Source of the DNA: Vallitalea pronyensis
GTDB lineage: Bacteria; Bacillota; Clostridia; Lachnospirales; Vallitaleaceae
Reading direction: 5' to 3'
Assembly (NCBI RefSeq): GCF_018141445.1
Contig: NZ_CP058649.1
Location: forward strand, 6,157,001-6,221,000
Length of the DNA: 64,000 nucleotides
A program made the position numbers and the translations under genes. Of the stretch, positions 35,301-44,662 are shown piece after piece. Numbering within the stretch: position 1 is the stretch's first letter; every line of letters starts with the position of its first letter. The notes beneath the pieces are model-generated. The model had not been told where the DNA came from. It saw nothing but the letters and a program-made list of their open reading frames with translations, and did not search any database.

Positions 35301-36650
35301 AGAGCCGCACCCTGAAGAACAAGCTTCATTGAGCATGATATTTTCTATAATACCGTTTTTTACTTTCAGACATTTCATATCTTGTCCGCCAATATCCAAT
35401 ATAAAATTAACACCAGGTAAGAATTGCTCTGCTGCTTTGTAATGGGCTACGGTTTCAATCTCACCAATATCAATTTTTAATGCACGTTTAATAAGACCTT
35501 CGCCATAACCTGTTACAGCTGACTTTGCAATGACTGCACCTATAGGTAGTTTATCGTATATATCCTTAATCACGTCAATGACAATCTGAAGGGGCCGCCC
35601 TTCGTTACTGCTATAATGATCATAGAGTATCTGTCCTTCATCACCTACTAAAACAACCTTTGTGGTTGTGGAACCCGCGTCAATACCCAAAAAGCACTTA
35701 CCCGTATAGGCAGATAAATCTTCTTTCCTCACACCTGCTGCCCCATGTCTTTTTCTAAACTGTTGAAGCTCTTCTTCATTAGAGAATAAAGGTCTTAGAC
35801 GCTTTACTTGATAGTCGTTACTCTTCTCTAATGCATCCATTCGCTCATAGAGCTCTTTAAATGGAAATGGCTCATTCTCTTTGGAACTAATGGCTGTCCC
35901 TATGGCAATAAAATAGTGTGAGTTAAGGGGAAATATGATTTGATCTTCCCTTAAGTGCAGGGTTTCAACGAATCGCTTTCTTAACTCGGAAAGAAAATAA
36001 AGGGGTCCTCCCAGAAAAGCTACATTTCCTTTAATAGGCCTTCCACAGGCAAGCCCACTAATGGTTTGGGTAACAATACTTTGAAAGATAGAGACAGCGA
36101 TATCTTCTTTTGCAGCACCTTCATTAAGCAGTGGCTGCACATCACTTTTAGCAAAAACACCACATCTTGCGGCAATGGGGTATATGTTTTTATAATTTTT
36201 TGCAAGCTCATTAAGTCCATGGGGGTCTGTCTTAAGTAAGGATGCCATTTGATCAATAAATGCTCCTGTACCACCTGCACAAGTACCATTCATGCGCTGT
36301 TCAACACCATTTGTAAAATAGATAATTTTGGCATCTTCTCCTCCAAGTTCTATAGCTACATCCGTGTCTTCTGCCAATCTCTCCGTGGCAAATGTACACG
36401 CAATAACCTCCTGAATAAATGGCACTTCCAGACGTTCCGAAACAGATAATCCTCCAGAGCCACTGACTTTGAAGGTCATATAACAGTCGCTATATGCTTC
36501 GTAAGCTTCCTTGATCAATTCCTTGACGCTATTTTTAATATCGGCATAATGCCGCTTGTATTTGCTGTATATGATTTGTTCTTCTTGATTAAGTATGACA
36601 ATCTTAATGGTTGTTGAACCTACATCTAAGCCAACATGTAATATTTCCAT
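32400..36650 (-). CDS. Giant acyl-CoA dehydratase activase-related protein (double BadF/HgdC fusion)
   Basis: The 1416-residue protein contains two ASKHA ATPase modules of the BadF/BcrA/HgdC activase family. Module one is about 1-260 (VGLDVGSTTIKIVIL, CAGGTGAFIDQ, RCGVFAKSD). Module two is about 322-590 (GIDAGSTTTKVVLVG, ACSSGCGSFIETF, RCTVFMNS). A DUF2229-type region follows (about 660-870) and then a Cys-containing region like the dehydratase D component (about 1000-1390). Each module keeps the two cysteines that form the inter-subunit [4Fe-4S] cluster in HgdC, so the pair may act as an internal dimer. The family includes radical-type electron activators. GAGAGGTG precedes the ATG. Substrate unknown; no dehydratase genes are adjacent. 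Confidence 0.9.
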   Translation of the reverse strand: MEILHVGLDVGSTTIKIVILNQEEQIIYSKYKRHYADIKNSVKELIKEAYEAYSDCYMTFKVSGSGGLSVSERLEVPFIQEVIACTFATERLAEDTDVAIELGGEDAKIIYFTNGVEQRMNGTCAGGTGAFIDQMASLLKTDPHGLNELAKNYKNIYPIAARCGVFAKSDVQPLLNEGAAKEDIAVSIFQSIVTQTISGLACGRPIKGNVAFLGGPLYFLSELRKRFVETLHLREDQIIFPLNSHYFIAIGTAISSKENEPFPFKELYERMDALEKSNDYQVKRLRPLFSNEEELQQFRKRHGAAGVRKEDLSAYTGKCFLGIDAGSTTTKVVLVGDEGQILYDHYSSNEGRPLQIVIDVIKDIYDKLPIGAVIAKSAVTGYGEGLIKRALKIDIGEIETVAHYKAAEQFLPGVNFILDIGGQDMKCLKVKNGIIENIMLNEACSSGCGSFIETFAKSLNLTVEAFSEKALFAKEPVDLGSRCTVFMNSRVKQAQKEGATVGDISAGLSYSLINNALQKVIKIKNPEEMGDKIIVQGGTFHNEAILRSFEHISGREVVRPTIAGMMGAYGCGLLARERYVEGEKSSLLTQEKLTDFTSKVDHRRCNLCVNHCFLTINTFEDGSRFVSGNRCERGSGEETASNELPNLYDYKYKRLFQYEPIKKEQAKAVIGIPRVMNIYQNYPLWFTFLTALGFRVQISPRSHKKIYEKGMETIPSESACYPAKLTHGHMMSLIEQEVDMIFYPCIFYEKKEFSHSDNHLNCALVISYPEVIRNNMDILKEKHIDFINPFVTLDNKHALSKVLYDTFKKYGVSKKQVDKALSLAWEENEIFKEDIRKKGEETLAYLRLHGKKGIVLCGRPYHIDPEIHHGIPELINHLGMAVLTEDSVAHLGKIDNPLRVVDQWTYHSRAYKAASFVSTTDYLEVVQLNSFGCGLDAIATDMVAEILENNNKLYTLIKIDEVNNLGAARIRLRSLKAAMKEREKNRIMPMLIHDFPKRVLFTGEMKKKHTILAPQLSPIHFELLEEAVKSCGYRLKILPGVDERVMEEGLKYVNNDTCYPSIMIIGQILCALKHDGYDPKNTSVIISQTGGVCRATNYIAIIRKALRDAGFGHIPVLSLNAVGMERHPGFKLSITMINRMIMSILYGDLFMQLIYRTRPYEQIPGSVEKLHAKWKQICIANITNDSFIKEDIIQGIVDDFDKIPLRSIKKPRIGLTGEIFVKFNPHSNNQIVKVIESEGGEAVVPGLIDFFLYSVFNANFKSKYLGKSKWHALASNVGIRYVEAFRKYSREALKKSKRFEDCRTIQELAEGAEKILSLGNHAGEGWFLTAEMIELLDSGVKNIVCMQPFACLPNHVTGKGMIRALKEKYKDSNLLVVDYDPGASEVNQLNRIKLMLSIAFKNFEKTTGSLAETSNS

Positions 36651-36761
36651 CTTCTTTACACCTCTCCCTATACGATCAATCGTTAACCGTTGTCACTTTG
36701 GGTTAACCATCATATAGAGACTTCCCAATTTTGAGGTGTTTTATAAGCATAGAAAGCAAAC

Positions 36762-36805
36762 AAATAGCCCACCAACTGAACGAGATAATCAGATGATGAG
36801 CTATT
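36762..36805 (-). terminator. Terminator after the NUDIX gene
   Basis: AATAGCTCATCA pairs with TGGTGGGCTATT over 12 positions (two G-T wobbles) on the minus strand, followed by TTGTTTGC. About 33 bases past the stop. Confidence 0.55.
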
Positions 36806-36838
36806 CACTTTGTACCTATCCACGAGTAAGATTGCTTA

Positions 36839-37534
36839 TTAAAAGGCTTTTTCTTCTTCATTTTCTATTTCATGGGCCATTTTTTTAACCACGTCATACA
36901 GAATATCTGCGGTTATTCCCCATATCAGCTCACCTTGGTAATCGTACACATAGATTTCATGAAGGCTTGATCCCCATGTACCTGCATAGCGATTAGGCAG
37001 ACCTAATTCTTTAACAGGCAATAAGGTCTTATGTTGACCATCTTCATCAATGATATAGGAGGCTTGTTCTACTTGAATATGATATAGTTGAGGTTCATGA
37101 TTCATAAAGTGAATCAGGGGCACAAGGAGGAGTTTTTCTACTTCTCGATGGTCCGGTTCTAATGCATGCAGATCATCAATGGTTAATTCAGCGATAAATG
37201 GCTCGATGATCACACCGCTTCTTCCTATATAGGTATCCAACTTTCCAAAGACTTGTATCTGTTGGCGGGTAATCCCGATTTCTTCTATGGTTTCACGTAT
37301 TGCTGTTTCCATATAGGAACTATCTTGTTTTTCATGACCTCCCCCTGGGAAGCAGATTTCGCCACCTTGACGAATATCTTTTGCTCGTTTTTGTAATAAA
37401 ACATACCATGCTTCTTGATGTTTAACGAAAGGAATCAAAACAGCGGCATTTAAATAGCGGTCACGGCGAAAAATACCGTGACCGTCGGATACCTCTTTAT
37501 GATTGACAATTCGCTTTAATACATGATCATTCAT
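36839..37534 (-). CDS. NUDIX hydrolase, CoA pyrophosphatase type
   Basis: The 231-residue protein carries the CoA-pyrophosphatase signature (VLLQKRAKDIRQGGEICFPGG, about 46-66) joined to the Nudix box ending RETIEEIG (about 81-88). The first Glu position of the canonical Nudix box is replaced by Asp/Ser, as in CoA-specific members. It probably hydrolyses CoA or oxidised CoA to phosphopantetheine and 3',5'-ADP. The ATG at 37534 fits AGAGGA better than the longer TTG frame at 37552. It follows nth closely and is probably co-transcribed. Confidence 0.85.
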   Translation of the reverse strand: MNDHVLKRIVNHKEVSDGHGIFRRDRYLNAAVLIPFVKHQEAWYVLLQKRAKDIRQGGEICFPGGGHEKQDSSYMETAIRETIEEIGITRQQIQVFGKLDTYIGRSGVIIEPFIAELTIDDLHALEPDHREVEKLLLVPLIHFMNHEPQLYHIQVEQASYIIDEDGQHKTLLPVKELGLPNRYAGTWGSSLHEIYVYDYQGELIWGITADILYDVVKKMAHEIENEEEKAF

Positions 37535-37606
37535 ATCTGTTCCTCTTCTCAACCTACATCTACTATTTCCACTTTATCTTATAACAACGTCACGTTGCGA
37601 AGCCGT

Positions 37607-38269
37607 TTACTTCTCATTTCCCAATACATCCATTCTATCCATAAGTCCTGTTTTACAATAGGGCAAGAGGAAGCATCTTTCACATTTTGGGCTTCTGGCA
37701 GTACAGATAGCTCGTCCATGGGCAATGACTTGGGTATTATACCGAATCCAATGTTCTTTCGGTAATATCTTCATTAAATCAAATTCAATTTTTACCGGGT
37801 CATCATAAGGTGTGAGCCCAAGTTTTTTTGAAATACGTTTTACGTGTGTATCCACTACAATGCTGGGAATATCATAGATATTTCCCCGAATGACATTGGC
37901 TGTCTTACGCCCCACACCGGCAAGCTTCACCAAATCTTCTATATCTTTTGGCACATGTCCATCATGGTCCACAAGCAACGCTCTGCAACATGCGATAATA
38001 TTCTTGGCTTTGTTGCGATAGAAGCCTGTTGAGCGAATATCTTGTTCCAGTTCTTCTTGTTCCACTTCAGCAAAGTCCTTAATGGATGTGTATTTCTTAA
38101 ACAGGTCCTTGGTAACAATATTCACCCGATCATCTGTGCATTGGGCACTTAATATGGTAGCAACAAGTAATTGCCAAGGGTTTTCATGGTCCAAGTAGCA
38201 CTTAATATCCTTTGGATAATGTTCATCTAATAAATTAAGAATCCTTTTTAATCGTTTATTATCGGTCAT
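37607..38269 (-). CDS. nth: Endonuclease III
   Basis: The 220-residue DNA glycosylase/AP lyase removes oxidised pyrimidines. The helix-hairpin-helix LAGVGRKTANVI (about 116-127) contains the catalytic Lys at about 122, IVVDTHVKRIS contains the catalytic Asp at about 140, and Cys 189, 196, 199 and 205 (C-X6-C-X2-C-X5-C) hold the [4Fe-4S] cluster. All key residues are kept. GAAGGGTG precedes the ATG. Confidence 0.96.
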   Translation of the reverse strand: MTDNKRLKRILNLLDEHYPKDIKCYLDHENPWQLLVATILSAQCTDDRVNIVTKDLFKKYTSIKDFAEVEQEELEQDIRSTGFYRNKAKNIIACCRALLVDHDGHVPKDIEDLVKLAGVGRKTANVIRGNIYDIPSIVVDTHVKRISKKLGLTPYDDPVKIEFDLMKILPKEHWIRYNTQVIAHGRAICTARSPKCERCFLLPYCKTGLMDRMDVLGNEK

Positions 38270-38313
38270 CCTAACACACCCTTCCAGTTAATTGTTAATT
38301 TCCTGGGAAATAT

Positions 38314-40086
38314 TTACATTTCCTGGGAAATATTGTAAATCAATTCTACAGTCCTATATGTTGCATTATTTCTAAAGATATCACGTGTATGATAATCAAA
38401 TAAAACCGCATTCCTACGCCATTCTAGAGGCTTCTTAAAATCCTTCGACCATTTTATAATGTCTATAGGAAATATTTCCAAGTGGGTCATACGACTTTTT
38501 TGTTTGGCCGTATATTGCTCTAGGTGTGGCAAGTACTTCTTGGTGTTTTCTTCATCTCTATAGAAACGTATAACAGCTTCTTTATAAGCTTCTTGACGTT
38601 CTAACCAATGTGGAAATTTCTTAACCTTTTCTTGAAGGTACATATCAAATTTTAATATATGCATGAACTCTTTTTCATTAGAAGGAATGGTATCTTTATA
38701 AAATTCCAACAAAATGGTATATAGCGTTACTTTATTATGATTGCTTACATGCAGATTATGATCTAACCAATAATCCCCCAATGCTTCATAAAATGCAAAT
38801 GGCGTCTTAAAAAACGTCTCTATATATTTTATCGCAAAATAGAAGTTTCCGCTATTATAATATATTTCCACCATTTCCTCAATCATCTTCAAACGCAGTA
38901 TGTCATCGTAAGATAACTTATGGGTTTTTAAAACTTCATAAGGTGCTTTTTCTTTATAAATAATGCCAAAATCCTCCGCATCTCTTTTTAATCCTGAACC
39001 ATTCAGAATTTTTAAGAATCCCAATTGAAGTTGATGAGGTTCTAAAGCATACACATCGTTAAAGGAACGACCAAATGAATCGTAATCTTCATCAGGTAAT
39101 CCTGCGATCAGGTCCAGATGTTGATGAATATTATTTCCCTCTTGAATGGCTTTTACCTTCTCAGCTAACTTTAAAAAATTGGTCTTTCGCTGAATGTGGT
39201 GGATGGTGGTTTCATTGGTTGATTGGACACCTATTTCTAATTGAAACAGTCCCGGACGTACTTGTCTAAGCAACTCAATCATGTCCTCATCTAATAAATC
39301 AGCAGATATCTCAAAGTGAAAATTCGTATAGCCGTTATCGTGTTCGTGGAGGTATGTCCATATACCTACAGCGTGTTTTTTATGACAATTAAAGGTCCTG
39401 TCCACAAATTTCACTTGCATGACACGGGCATCTAAGAATTGTTGTAGCTCCTTGAACACATGGTGCAGCGATTTCATGCGCACACCCTTTTCAATAGAAG
39501 ATAGGCAATATTGGCAGTTAAAGGGACACCCTCTTGAGGATTCATAGTAGATAATCCGGTGGTCAAACCCTTCAAAACCATCTTCATAGACAAAAGGTAA
39601 ATCATCCATGAGTAGCGGTTTTCGTGGTTTATTGGTATGCACTGTATCTGATTCACGATAAACAATACCATCTATATCCTTTAAGTTACCTTCTTCATGG
39701 ATATAATAGGCCATTAATTCTTGAAATGTTTCTTCCCCTTCTCCAACGATAATCACGTCTACCTCTTTATAAGAGCTAAGCATTTTCTCTCCATCATAGG
39801 AGACTTCAGGTCCACCTAAAATAATGGTGGTATCCGGTGCAATCTTTTTATAATCTGTAATCAGTTCTTTAATCATTTCAATGTTCCATATATAACATGA
39901 AAAGGTCAGAATATCTGGCCTCATACGATATATTTCTTGCAGTACATGATCATAATGATTATTAATGGTATACTCCACAACCTGTACATGGTCTGTATAG
40001 GCCTTGCTATACTTGTACAAGTAACGAATAGCTAAATTAGAGTGTATATACTTTGCATTAATCCCTGTTAAGAGAACTTTTTTCAT
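38314..40086 (-). CDS. B12-binding radical SAM protein with DUF4080
   Basis: The 590-residue protein has an N-terminal cobalamin-binding Rossmann domain (about 1-150; VDVIIVGEGEETFQELM), a radical SAM core (about 175-380; CPFNCQYCLS gives the CxxxCxxC [4Fe-4S] site, ESSRGCP just before) and a C-terminal DUF4080-type helical domain. Such proteins often perform methylations or rearrangements, but the substrate is unknown. The usual cobalamin-ligand motif DXHXXG is not seen. AAAGGAC precedes the ATG. It is one of several genes running the same way, but gaps suggest its own promoter. Confidence 0.9.
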   Translation of the reverse strand: MKKVLLTGINAKYIHSNLAIRYLYKYSKAYTDHVQVVEYTINNHYDHVLQEIYRMRPDILTFSCYIWNIEMIKELITDYKKIAPDTTIILGGPEVSYDGEKMLSSYKEVDVIIVGEGEETFQELMAYYIHEEGNLKDIDGIVYRESDTVHTNKPRKPLLMDDLPFVYEDGFEGFDHRIIYYESSRGCPFNCQYCLSSIEKGVRMKSLHHVFKELQQFLDARVMQVKFVDRTFNCHKKHAVGIWTYLHEHDNGYTNFHFEISADLLDEDMIELLRQVRPGLFQLEIGVQSTNETTIHHIQRKTNFLKLAEKVKAIQEGNNIHQHLDLIAGLPDEDYDSFGRSFNDVYALEPHQLQLGFLKILNGSGLKRDAEDFGIIYKEKAPYEVLKTHKLSYDDILRLKMIEEMVEIYYNSGNFYFAIKYIETFFKTPFAFYEALGDYWLDHNLHVSNHNKVTLYTILLEFYKDTIPSNEKEFMHILKFDMYLQEKVKKFPHWLERQEAYKEAVIRFYRDEENTKKYLPHLEQYTAKQKSRMTHLEIFPIDIIKWSKDFKKPLEWRRNAVLFDYHTRDIFRNNATYRTVELIYNISQEM

Positions 40087-40142
40087 GATGTTGTCCTTTC
40101 ATTTTGTAAAGCTTCTGTATGCCAGTGTACACTGGTTATAGA

Positions 40143-40202
40143 AAAGCTGCCTCTATTATAATCATCTGATTTAACCGACGATACAATCAACAAGGCAGCT
40201 TT
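40143..40202 (-). terminator. Long-loop hairpin after the propeller lipoprotein gene
   Basis: AAAGCTGCCT (40143-40152) pairs perfectly with AGGCAGCTTT (40193-40202) and is followed by TTC on the minus strand; the loop of about 40 bases is long. Position directly after the stop of the 890-residue gene supports a terminator. Confidence 0.6.
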
Positions 40203-40212
40203 CTTCATATGG

Positions 40213-42882
40213 TTATTGGTCTAGTGGTATGGTAACCGTTTTATTTTTTTCTCCGTCCTGAATGGATAGATGTAATTCTTGACCATGTAATGTAAAATCA
40301 TCCACTATTCCTGTATACACATTTCTTTTTATACCTGTATTGAAGTTATAGGCATGAAGCCCATTATTTTTATAGTATAGGTGCTCATTCACCAGTACTA
40401 AATCCCGCCATTGTAGTTGCTCCATAACCACTTGCTGCTCATGGGTCTCAAGATTCTTTTTAATGAGAATACCTTTTTGGGTGGTTTCTTCTGTCACAAA
40501 CAAGTAATATAAATATTGGGGTGTTGCATAGATAAATCGTCTCTTAATACTGGTTAGCACTTCTGTAGATGAACCATCTAGCTTCACACGCAATACTTTT
40601 GGATTATCCAAGCTATCTTCATAATAAATCCATCCATCAACAATGGCTCCCAACCTCATGCAATCACTTGATAAGGTTATTACTTGATTCGTTTCCATGT
40701 CTTTCTTAAATAGATGGTGTGCGCCATCATAACAATAATATATGGTATTATCTTGAACTTTAAAATCAAATGTACGCACATTGTCTTCAAGAACATGTAT
40801 GGCATTTTCTATCTTATGGTCATTCATATGATAACGGTTGATAGATGGACGATAATTGCCCTTGCTATCAAAACTCGAATAATAAATCCAGTCATCTTCT
40901 ATCTGAAAATCCATAATCAGTTGGTCGATAACTAATGCCATCTCATTGTTTTTTTCGTCATAGCCATAGAGATACCCTACTTGATCATCAACCTGATAGA
41001 CAAAGTACTTCCTATGATCAGAAGATTGCTTCTCTATATCATAGAAAACTTTGTAGGATAATTCGTCCACGTATTTTTCTAACACATAGTAACTGCCTCC
41101 TTCAGAAGCAATGTGCATATATAGTATACCATCCATGATGGTAATGTCCACTAAATCCATGCTGACAATATCTAGAAACTTACTTATTTTAGTATCGTTA
41201 TGGATGCTGTACAGTAAATTAGCTCCCTGTTTTATAACATAATAAACCTGCCCTTTATTGGCATAATGATCGTTTTCATAATTGAAGATATCTTCTTGAT
41301 GGGCATAGATATCCACTACAGGATAATCCGTTAGGCGTTCTTTACCTGTTCCATCATCCTGAATACGATAAAGCCTGCCTAAATCGTCTTCGTTTTTGTA
41401 ATAGATTGTGTCACCGATGACGTCATATTTTGTTGTAAACAAATCAATGTATCGGGGTATACTGTTATGGACATCAAGGATACCCATACGCTTCCGATTA
41501 TCAAGAAAATAAAGACGATCCTGGGTTCTTTTAATATTGGTAACCGGTATATTGGTTATGTTAATATGCTGACCGGTTCCACGGTCATAAGCATATAACC
41601 GAAAACCCTCTTGAATATCTGTATAATAAATCATGTCCTTGTAGCTCATAAATGAGCCAATCATTTTATCGAGAACCAATGCTTTATCATTGGTCGTAAT
41701 ATCCAGTTCATAGAGTTTCTTATCCTTGGCATCTGTATAGAGTATTTTCCCATGTTTACTTTCAAATAGCTGAATGGCAACATCGGATAATTTTTTGCTG
41801 GAGTCATCATCCTTCAATTCAAATAACTTATAAGCCATCTGATGGGATACATTCTCTTCCATATCCACATTCTTGGTGATTATCCTATCATCCACTTCAA
41901 TAAACATTCTGGCTAAATACTCTTCGCCAGTACCTAAGACGATTTCTTTTGTAGATAAATCTTGATGAACACGCCATATGCGGTTATGTCCATAGAAATA
42001 AATCTTATCGTCTTTCTCATAGTAGTGGTTTAGATAAGAGTCTACATATATCTTATGTGTATCTCCTGTATGGATATTGACTTGGTAGAGGTCGTCCCCT
42101 TCATTGTAATAGATGCTATCTTGCCATATAAACGTATTGTCCAAGCGTTTATCGATAACGACCTTTTCCTCAATACCTTTTAAAGACATGCTGTATAATT
42201 TATCATCATTGTAATATATCTTATGATTCTTCACATCAAACCTTGGAAATTCCCCTTCCGCTATAAGGTATTGATTGACACCATCTTCCGTTATACTGAA
42301 CAAACCTTCACTGGTACTATAGTAGATAACATGGTCAAAAACCTTCATATAACAGACCTTTTCATCACTGGATACGACTTTCATATTCGCTGACCCATCA
42401 AGATTAATCCGGTAGATATTATTTTCAAAAGCATAAATAATGTAATCGTCGCTTTGCTGAAACATCTCTACATTCTCTTCAACTAGCACTTCTTTTTCTG
42501 ATCCATCCCATTTCACTCTTGCTAATTTAGCAGGTGTATGGGGCTGGGTTGTATCGAGATAATAAACCCACTCTTTTAAATCATGAAAGCCTTCCATGCG
42601 CGCATCTACAATTTTGGTAAGACCTGAACCATCCACATGCATACGGTAGATTCGATGACGGTCATCCGGGTTGCCAAAATATATCCATTCATCAAAATTA
42701 ATGGCTGTCGCAAACAACACGCCATCTTTGTCTTCATTGGATACATTTGCACTTGATACCACATGATTCACAACTTTATCGTCCGATTTGGTTTTATGAT
42801 CATCCTTTTTACTTTTACAGCCTATGGATAAAAGACTTATCATGAGGATTGTCGTAAAAAGAAATAAATATCTTTTGTACAT
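40213..42882 (-). CDS. Large beta-propeller lipoprotein (DUF5050-like)
   Basis: The 889-residue protein has a lipoprotein signal (lipobox near SIGCKS, Cys about 22) followed by about 20 short repeats with I/VYY and DGS motifs (YRMHVDGSGLTKIVD, YRINLDGSANMKVVS, LRVKLDGSSTEVLTS), the pattern of DUF5050 and TolB/WD-like propellers. The number of repeats suggests two or three propellers. It is predicted to sit on the outer face of the membrane. Either the ATG at 42882 or a GTG three bases upstream could start it; the ribosome site GGAGAGGA fits both. Function unknown; binding of a ligand is inferred. Confidence 0.82.
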   Translation of the reverse strand: MYKRYLFLFTTILMISLLSIGCKSKKDDHKTKSDDKVVNHVVSSANVSNEDKDGVLFATAINFDEWIYFGNPDDRHRIYRMHVDGSGLTKIVDARMEGFHDLKEWVYYLDTTQPHTPAKLARVKWDGSEKEVLVEENVEMFQQSDDYIIYAFENNIYRINLDGSANMKVVSSDEKVCYMKVFDHVIYYSTSEGLFSITEDGVNQYLIAEGEFPRFDVKNHKIYYNDDKLYSMSLKGIEEKVVIDKRLDNTFIWQDSIYYNEGDDLYQVNIHTGDTHKIYVDSYLNHYYEKDDKIYFYGHNRIWRVHQDLSTKEIVLGTGEEYLARMFIEVDDRIITKNVDMEENVSHQMAYKLFELKDDDSSKKLSDVAIQLFESKHGKILYTDAKDKKLYELDITTNDKALVLDKMIGSFMSYKDMIYYTDIQEGFRLYAYDRGTGQHINITNIPVTNIKRTQDRLYFLDNRKRMGILDVHNSIPRYIDLFTTKYDVIGDTIYYKNEDDLGRLYRIQDDGTGKERLTDYPVVDIYAHQEDIFNYENDHYANKGQVYYVIKQGANLLYSIHNDTKISKFLDIVSMDLVDITIMDGILYMHIASEGGSYYVLEKYVDELSYKVFYDIEKQSSDHRKYFVYQVDDQVGYLYGYDEKNNEMALVIDQLIMDFQIEDDWIYYSSFDSKGNYRPSINRYHMNDHKIENAIHVLEDNVRTFDFKVQDNTIYYCYDGAHHLFKKDMETNQVITLSSDCMRLGAIVDGWIYYEDSLDNPKVLRVKLDGSSTEVLTSIKRRFIYATPQYLYYLFVTEETTQKGILIKKNLETHEQQVVMEQLQWRDLVLVNEHLYYKNNGLHAYNFNTGIKRNVYTGIVDDFTLHGQELHLSIQDGEKNKTVTIPLDQ

Positions 42883-43099
42883 CACCAGTTCCTCTCCTTC
42901 TAAGAAGGTAGAAATACCTTATTATGGTAGTTTTATCTTATTGTATCATATAGTTTTTACAATTGTATTAAATTTGTGTGTAAAGTTAAGTCAATTTATG
43001 AAACATTCTATTTAAATTGAGACACTTTAATAGGACTTATGCCTCTTCTTTTATATATAGTTATATTTTTTCCAGATTGCAGCAAGTTAATCATGTGTG

Positions 43100-43609
43100 T
43101 CAGTCATGAATGACAACTGTTGTGCCATCCGGTACATGGTCATAGAACCATTTCGCATCTTCTTCCCCTAGGCGAATACAACCATGACTTGCAGGTCCTC
43201 CTAATTTGTCTTGTTCTTCTTGGATAATTTCCCAATCTTTTGTTCTAGGAATGCCATGAAAGAGATACTGTTCAGTAATACGTACCCAGTGGGTTGCTCC
43301 TTCTTTGAATCGCTCAGAATAGAACCATTCTCCTCGGTTTTGTAATGTAAATGTACCCAGCACCGTAGGTTCATCAGGGGTACCACCTGAACAAATCATT
43401 TCTCGAATCACTTCATTATCTTCTCTTACAATGACTTTATGCCCTTCTTCTTTTAAGCTGACTTCTACCCATAAGCCTTCCATATCTTCTACCACATCAT
43501 TCCCTACAAAGCGTGCATCCACATCCTTTACTTGATCCCTATCACAACTATATATTAAGCATACAATGATTCCCATAATCAGTAAAAATAGACCGAAACT
43601 CTTTTTCAT
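43100..43609 (-). CDS. L,D-transpeptidase (YkuD family)
   Basis: The 169-residue protein has an N-terminal membrane anchor or lipoprotein signal (Cys near 22, LIYSCDRD) and one YkuD domain (about 45-168). The catalytic SHGCIRLGEEDAKWFYDHV (about 138-156) carries the active-site His and Cys. The enzyme makes 3-3 cross-links in peptidoglycan or attaches proteins to it. AAAGGTT precedes the ATG. It stands alone between the propeller lipoprotein and the SOD-like gene. Confidence 0.92.
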   Translation of the reverse strand: MKKSFGLFLLIMGIIVCLIYSCDRDQVKDVDARFVGNDVVEDMEGLWVEVSLKEEGHKVIVREDNEVIREMICSGGTPDEPTVLGTFTLQNRGEWFYSERFKEGATHWVRITEQYLFHGIPRTKDWEIIQEEQDKLGGPASHGCIRLGEEDAKWFYDHVPDGTTVVIHD

Positions 43610-43723
43610 GTAAACAACCTTTCACTATTTTGTTATCTAATTATATTCAAAGAACCCTTTTATAGAAGATAGATCTGCAACTTGATAGCTACCATCAGTC
43701 ATTATGTTTCATGTCTATGCATA

Positions 43724-44326
43724 TTATGAACGGCGATAAGGCGGTTTGATTATCTTTTTAATACGATTATTGACCACTTCCCAATTAATGTTATCGAAAA
43801 ACACATCTATGTATTTCTTCCGATTAATACCGAAATCAATCATATAAGCATGCTCATAGACATCCATCACCAAAAGAGGGTTTCCATTGTATACGGAGCC
43901 GTTATCGTGTGAGTCTTGGCCAATAATACGTAATTTCCCATTTTTTTCGCTCTGAATGAGAACGACCCAGCCCCGCATGGATAATCCTGTACTTTTAAAC
44001 ATCTCCATAAAGATTTCATACGAACCAAAATCACGATTAATCATATGGAGTATTTCTCCAGATATATTGGATTTCTTGCCTGTTATATTGGCAAAGTACA
44101 ATTGATGAAGAATGACGCCATTTAATGAAAAAGATTCACCTTTTTTCAGGCTTCGTAACGTACTGTACGTAGCATTTGGGTCTTTATAACTGCTTTTCTC
44201 TTTGAGTAATTGACTAATCTCCTCGAACTTATTGATATACCCTACATACAGTGCATAGTGTTCATCCAGTTGTTTTTTAGTCATACCTTTTACCGTACTA
44301 AAATTATAATGTTGTGGTTTATACAT
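43724..44326 (-). CDS. Iron/manganese superoxide dismutase family protein (divergent)
   Basis: The 200-residue protein follows the Fe/Mn-SOD layout: an N-terminal His in QLDEHYALYVGYINK (about 20), a second His in GVILHQLYFANI (about 77), and the pair DVYEHAYMIDFG (about 159-170) that supplies Asp and His, so all four metal ligands seem present. It is divergent: the usual HH near the start and the GSGWxWL motif are replaced (MRGWVVLIQ). The start is set at 44326, where AGAGGTGA lies upstream. Activity as a true SOD is likely but not certain. Confidence 0.75.
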   Translation of the reverse strand: MYKPQHYNFSTVKGMTKKQLDEHYALYVGYINKFEEISQLLKEKSSYKDPNATYSTLRSLKKGESFSLNGVILHQLYFANITGKKSNISGEILHMINRDFGSYEIFMEMFKSTGLSMRGWVVLIQSEKNGKLRIIGQDSHDNGSVYNGNPLLVMDVYEHAYMIDFGINRKKYIDVFFDNINWEVVNNRIKKIIKPPYRRS

Positions 44327-44464
44327 ATCATCACCTCTTTGCATATTCTTTTACCATTATATGCCGAAGATAATTATTGTATTATTTTAGTTGGAATGAT
44401 GTCATGTGTATCGTATTTGTTTCATACGATCGTCGCTTGAGTCGATGGAAGATAGGACATAGAA

Positions 44465-44486
44465 AAAAGATACTTCCGTATCTTTT
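44465..44486 (-). terminator. Terminator of the 16S-tRNA transcription unit
   Basis: On the minus strand AAAAGATAC and GTATCTTTT pair (9 bp, loop GGAA) and are followed by TTCT. It lies directly after tRNA-Gln. Confidence 0.8.
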
Positions 44487-44490
44487 CAAA

Positions 44491-44562
44491 CTGGGTAGGC
44501 AGGATTCGAACCTACGCATACTAGAGTCAAAGTCTAGTGCCTTACCGCTTGGCGACTACCCA
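44491..44562 (-). tRNA. tRNA-Gln (TTG)
   Basis: Cloverleaf read on the minus strand: TGGGTAG acceptor arm with CTACCCA, TTCGAAT T-loop, and anticodon TTG in the loop ACTTTGACT. CCA is not encoded. Confidence 0.93.
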
Positions 44563-44585
44563 CTATTATTTAATTAGAACACAAA

Positions 44586-44657
44586 AGCGCGAGACGGGAT
44601 TCGAACCCGCGACCCTCGCCTTGGCAAGGCGATGCTCTACCACTGAGCCACTCACGC
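44586..44657 (-). tRNA. tRNA-Gly (GCC)
   Basis: Cloverleaf with GCGTGAG/CTCGCGC acceptor arm, TTCGAATC T-loop and anticodon GCC in CTTGCCAAG. CCA is not encoded. Confidence 0.93.
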
Positions 44658-44662
44658 ATAAG

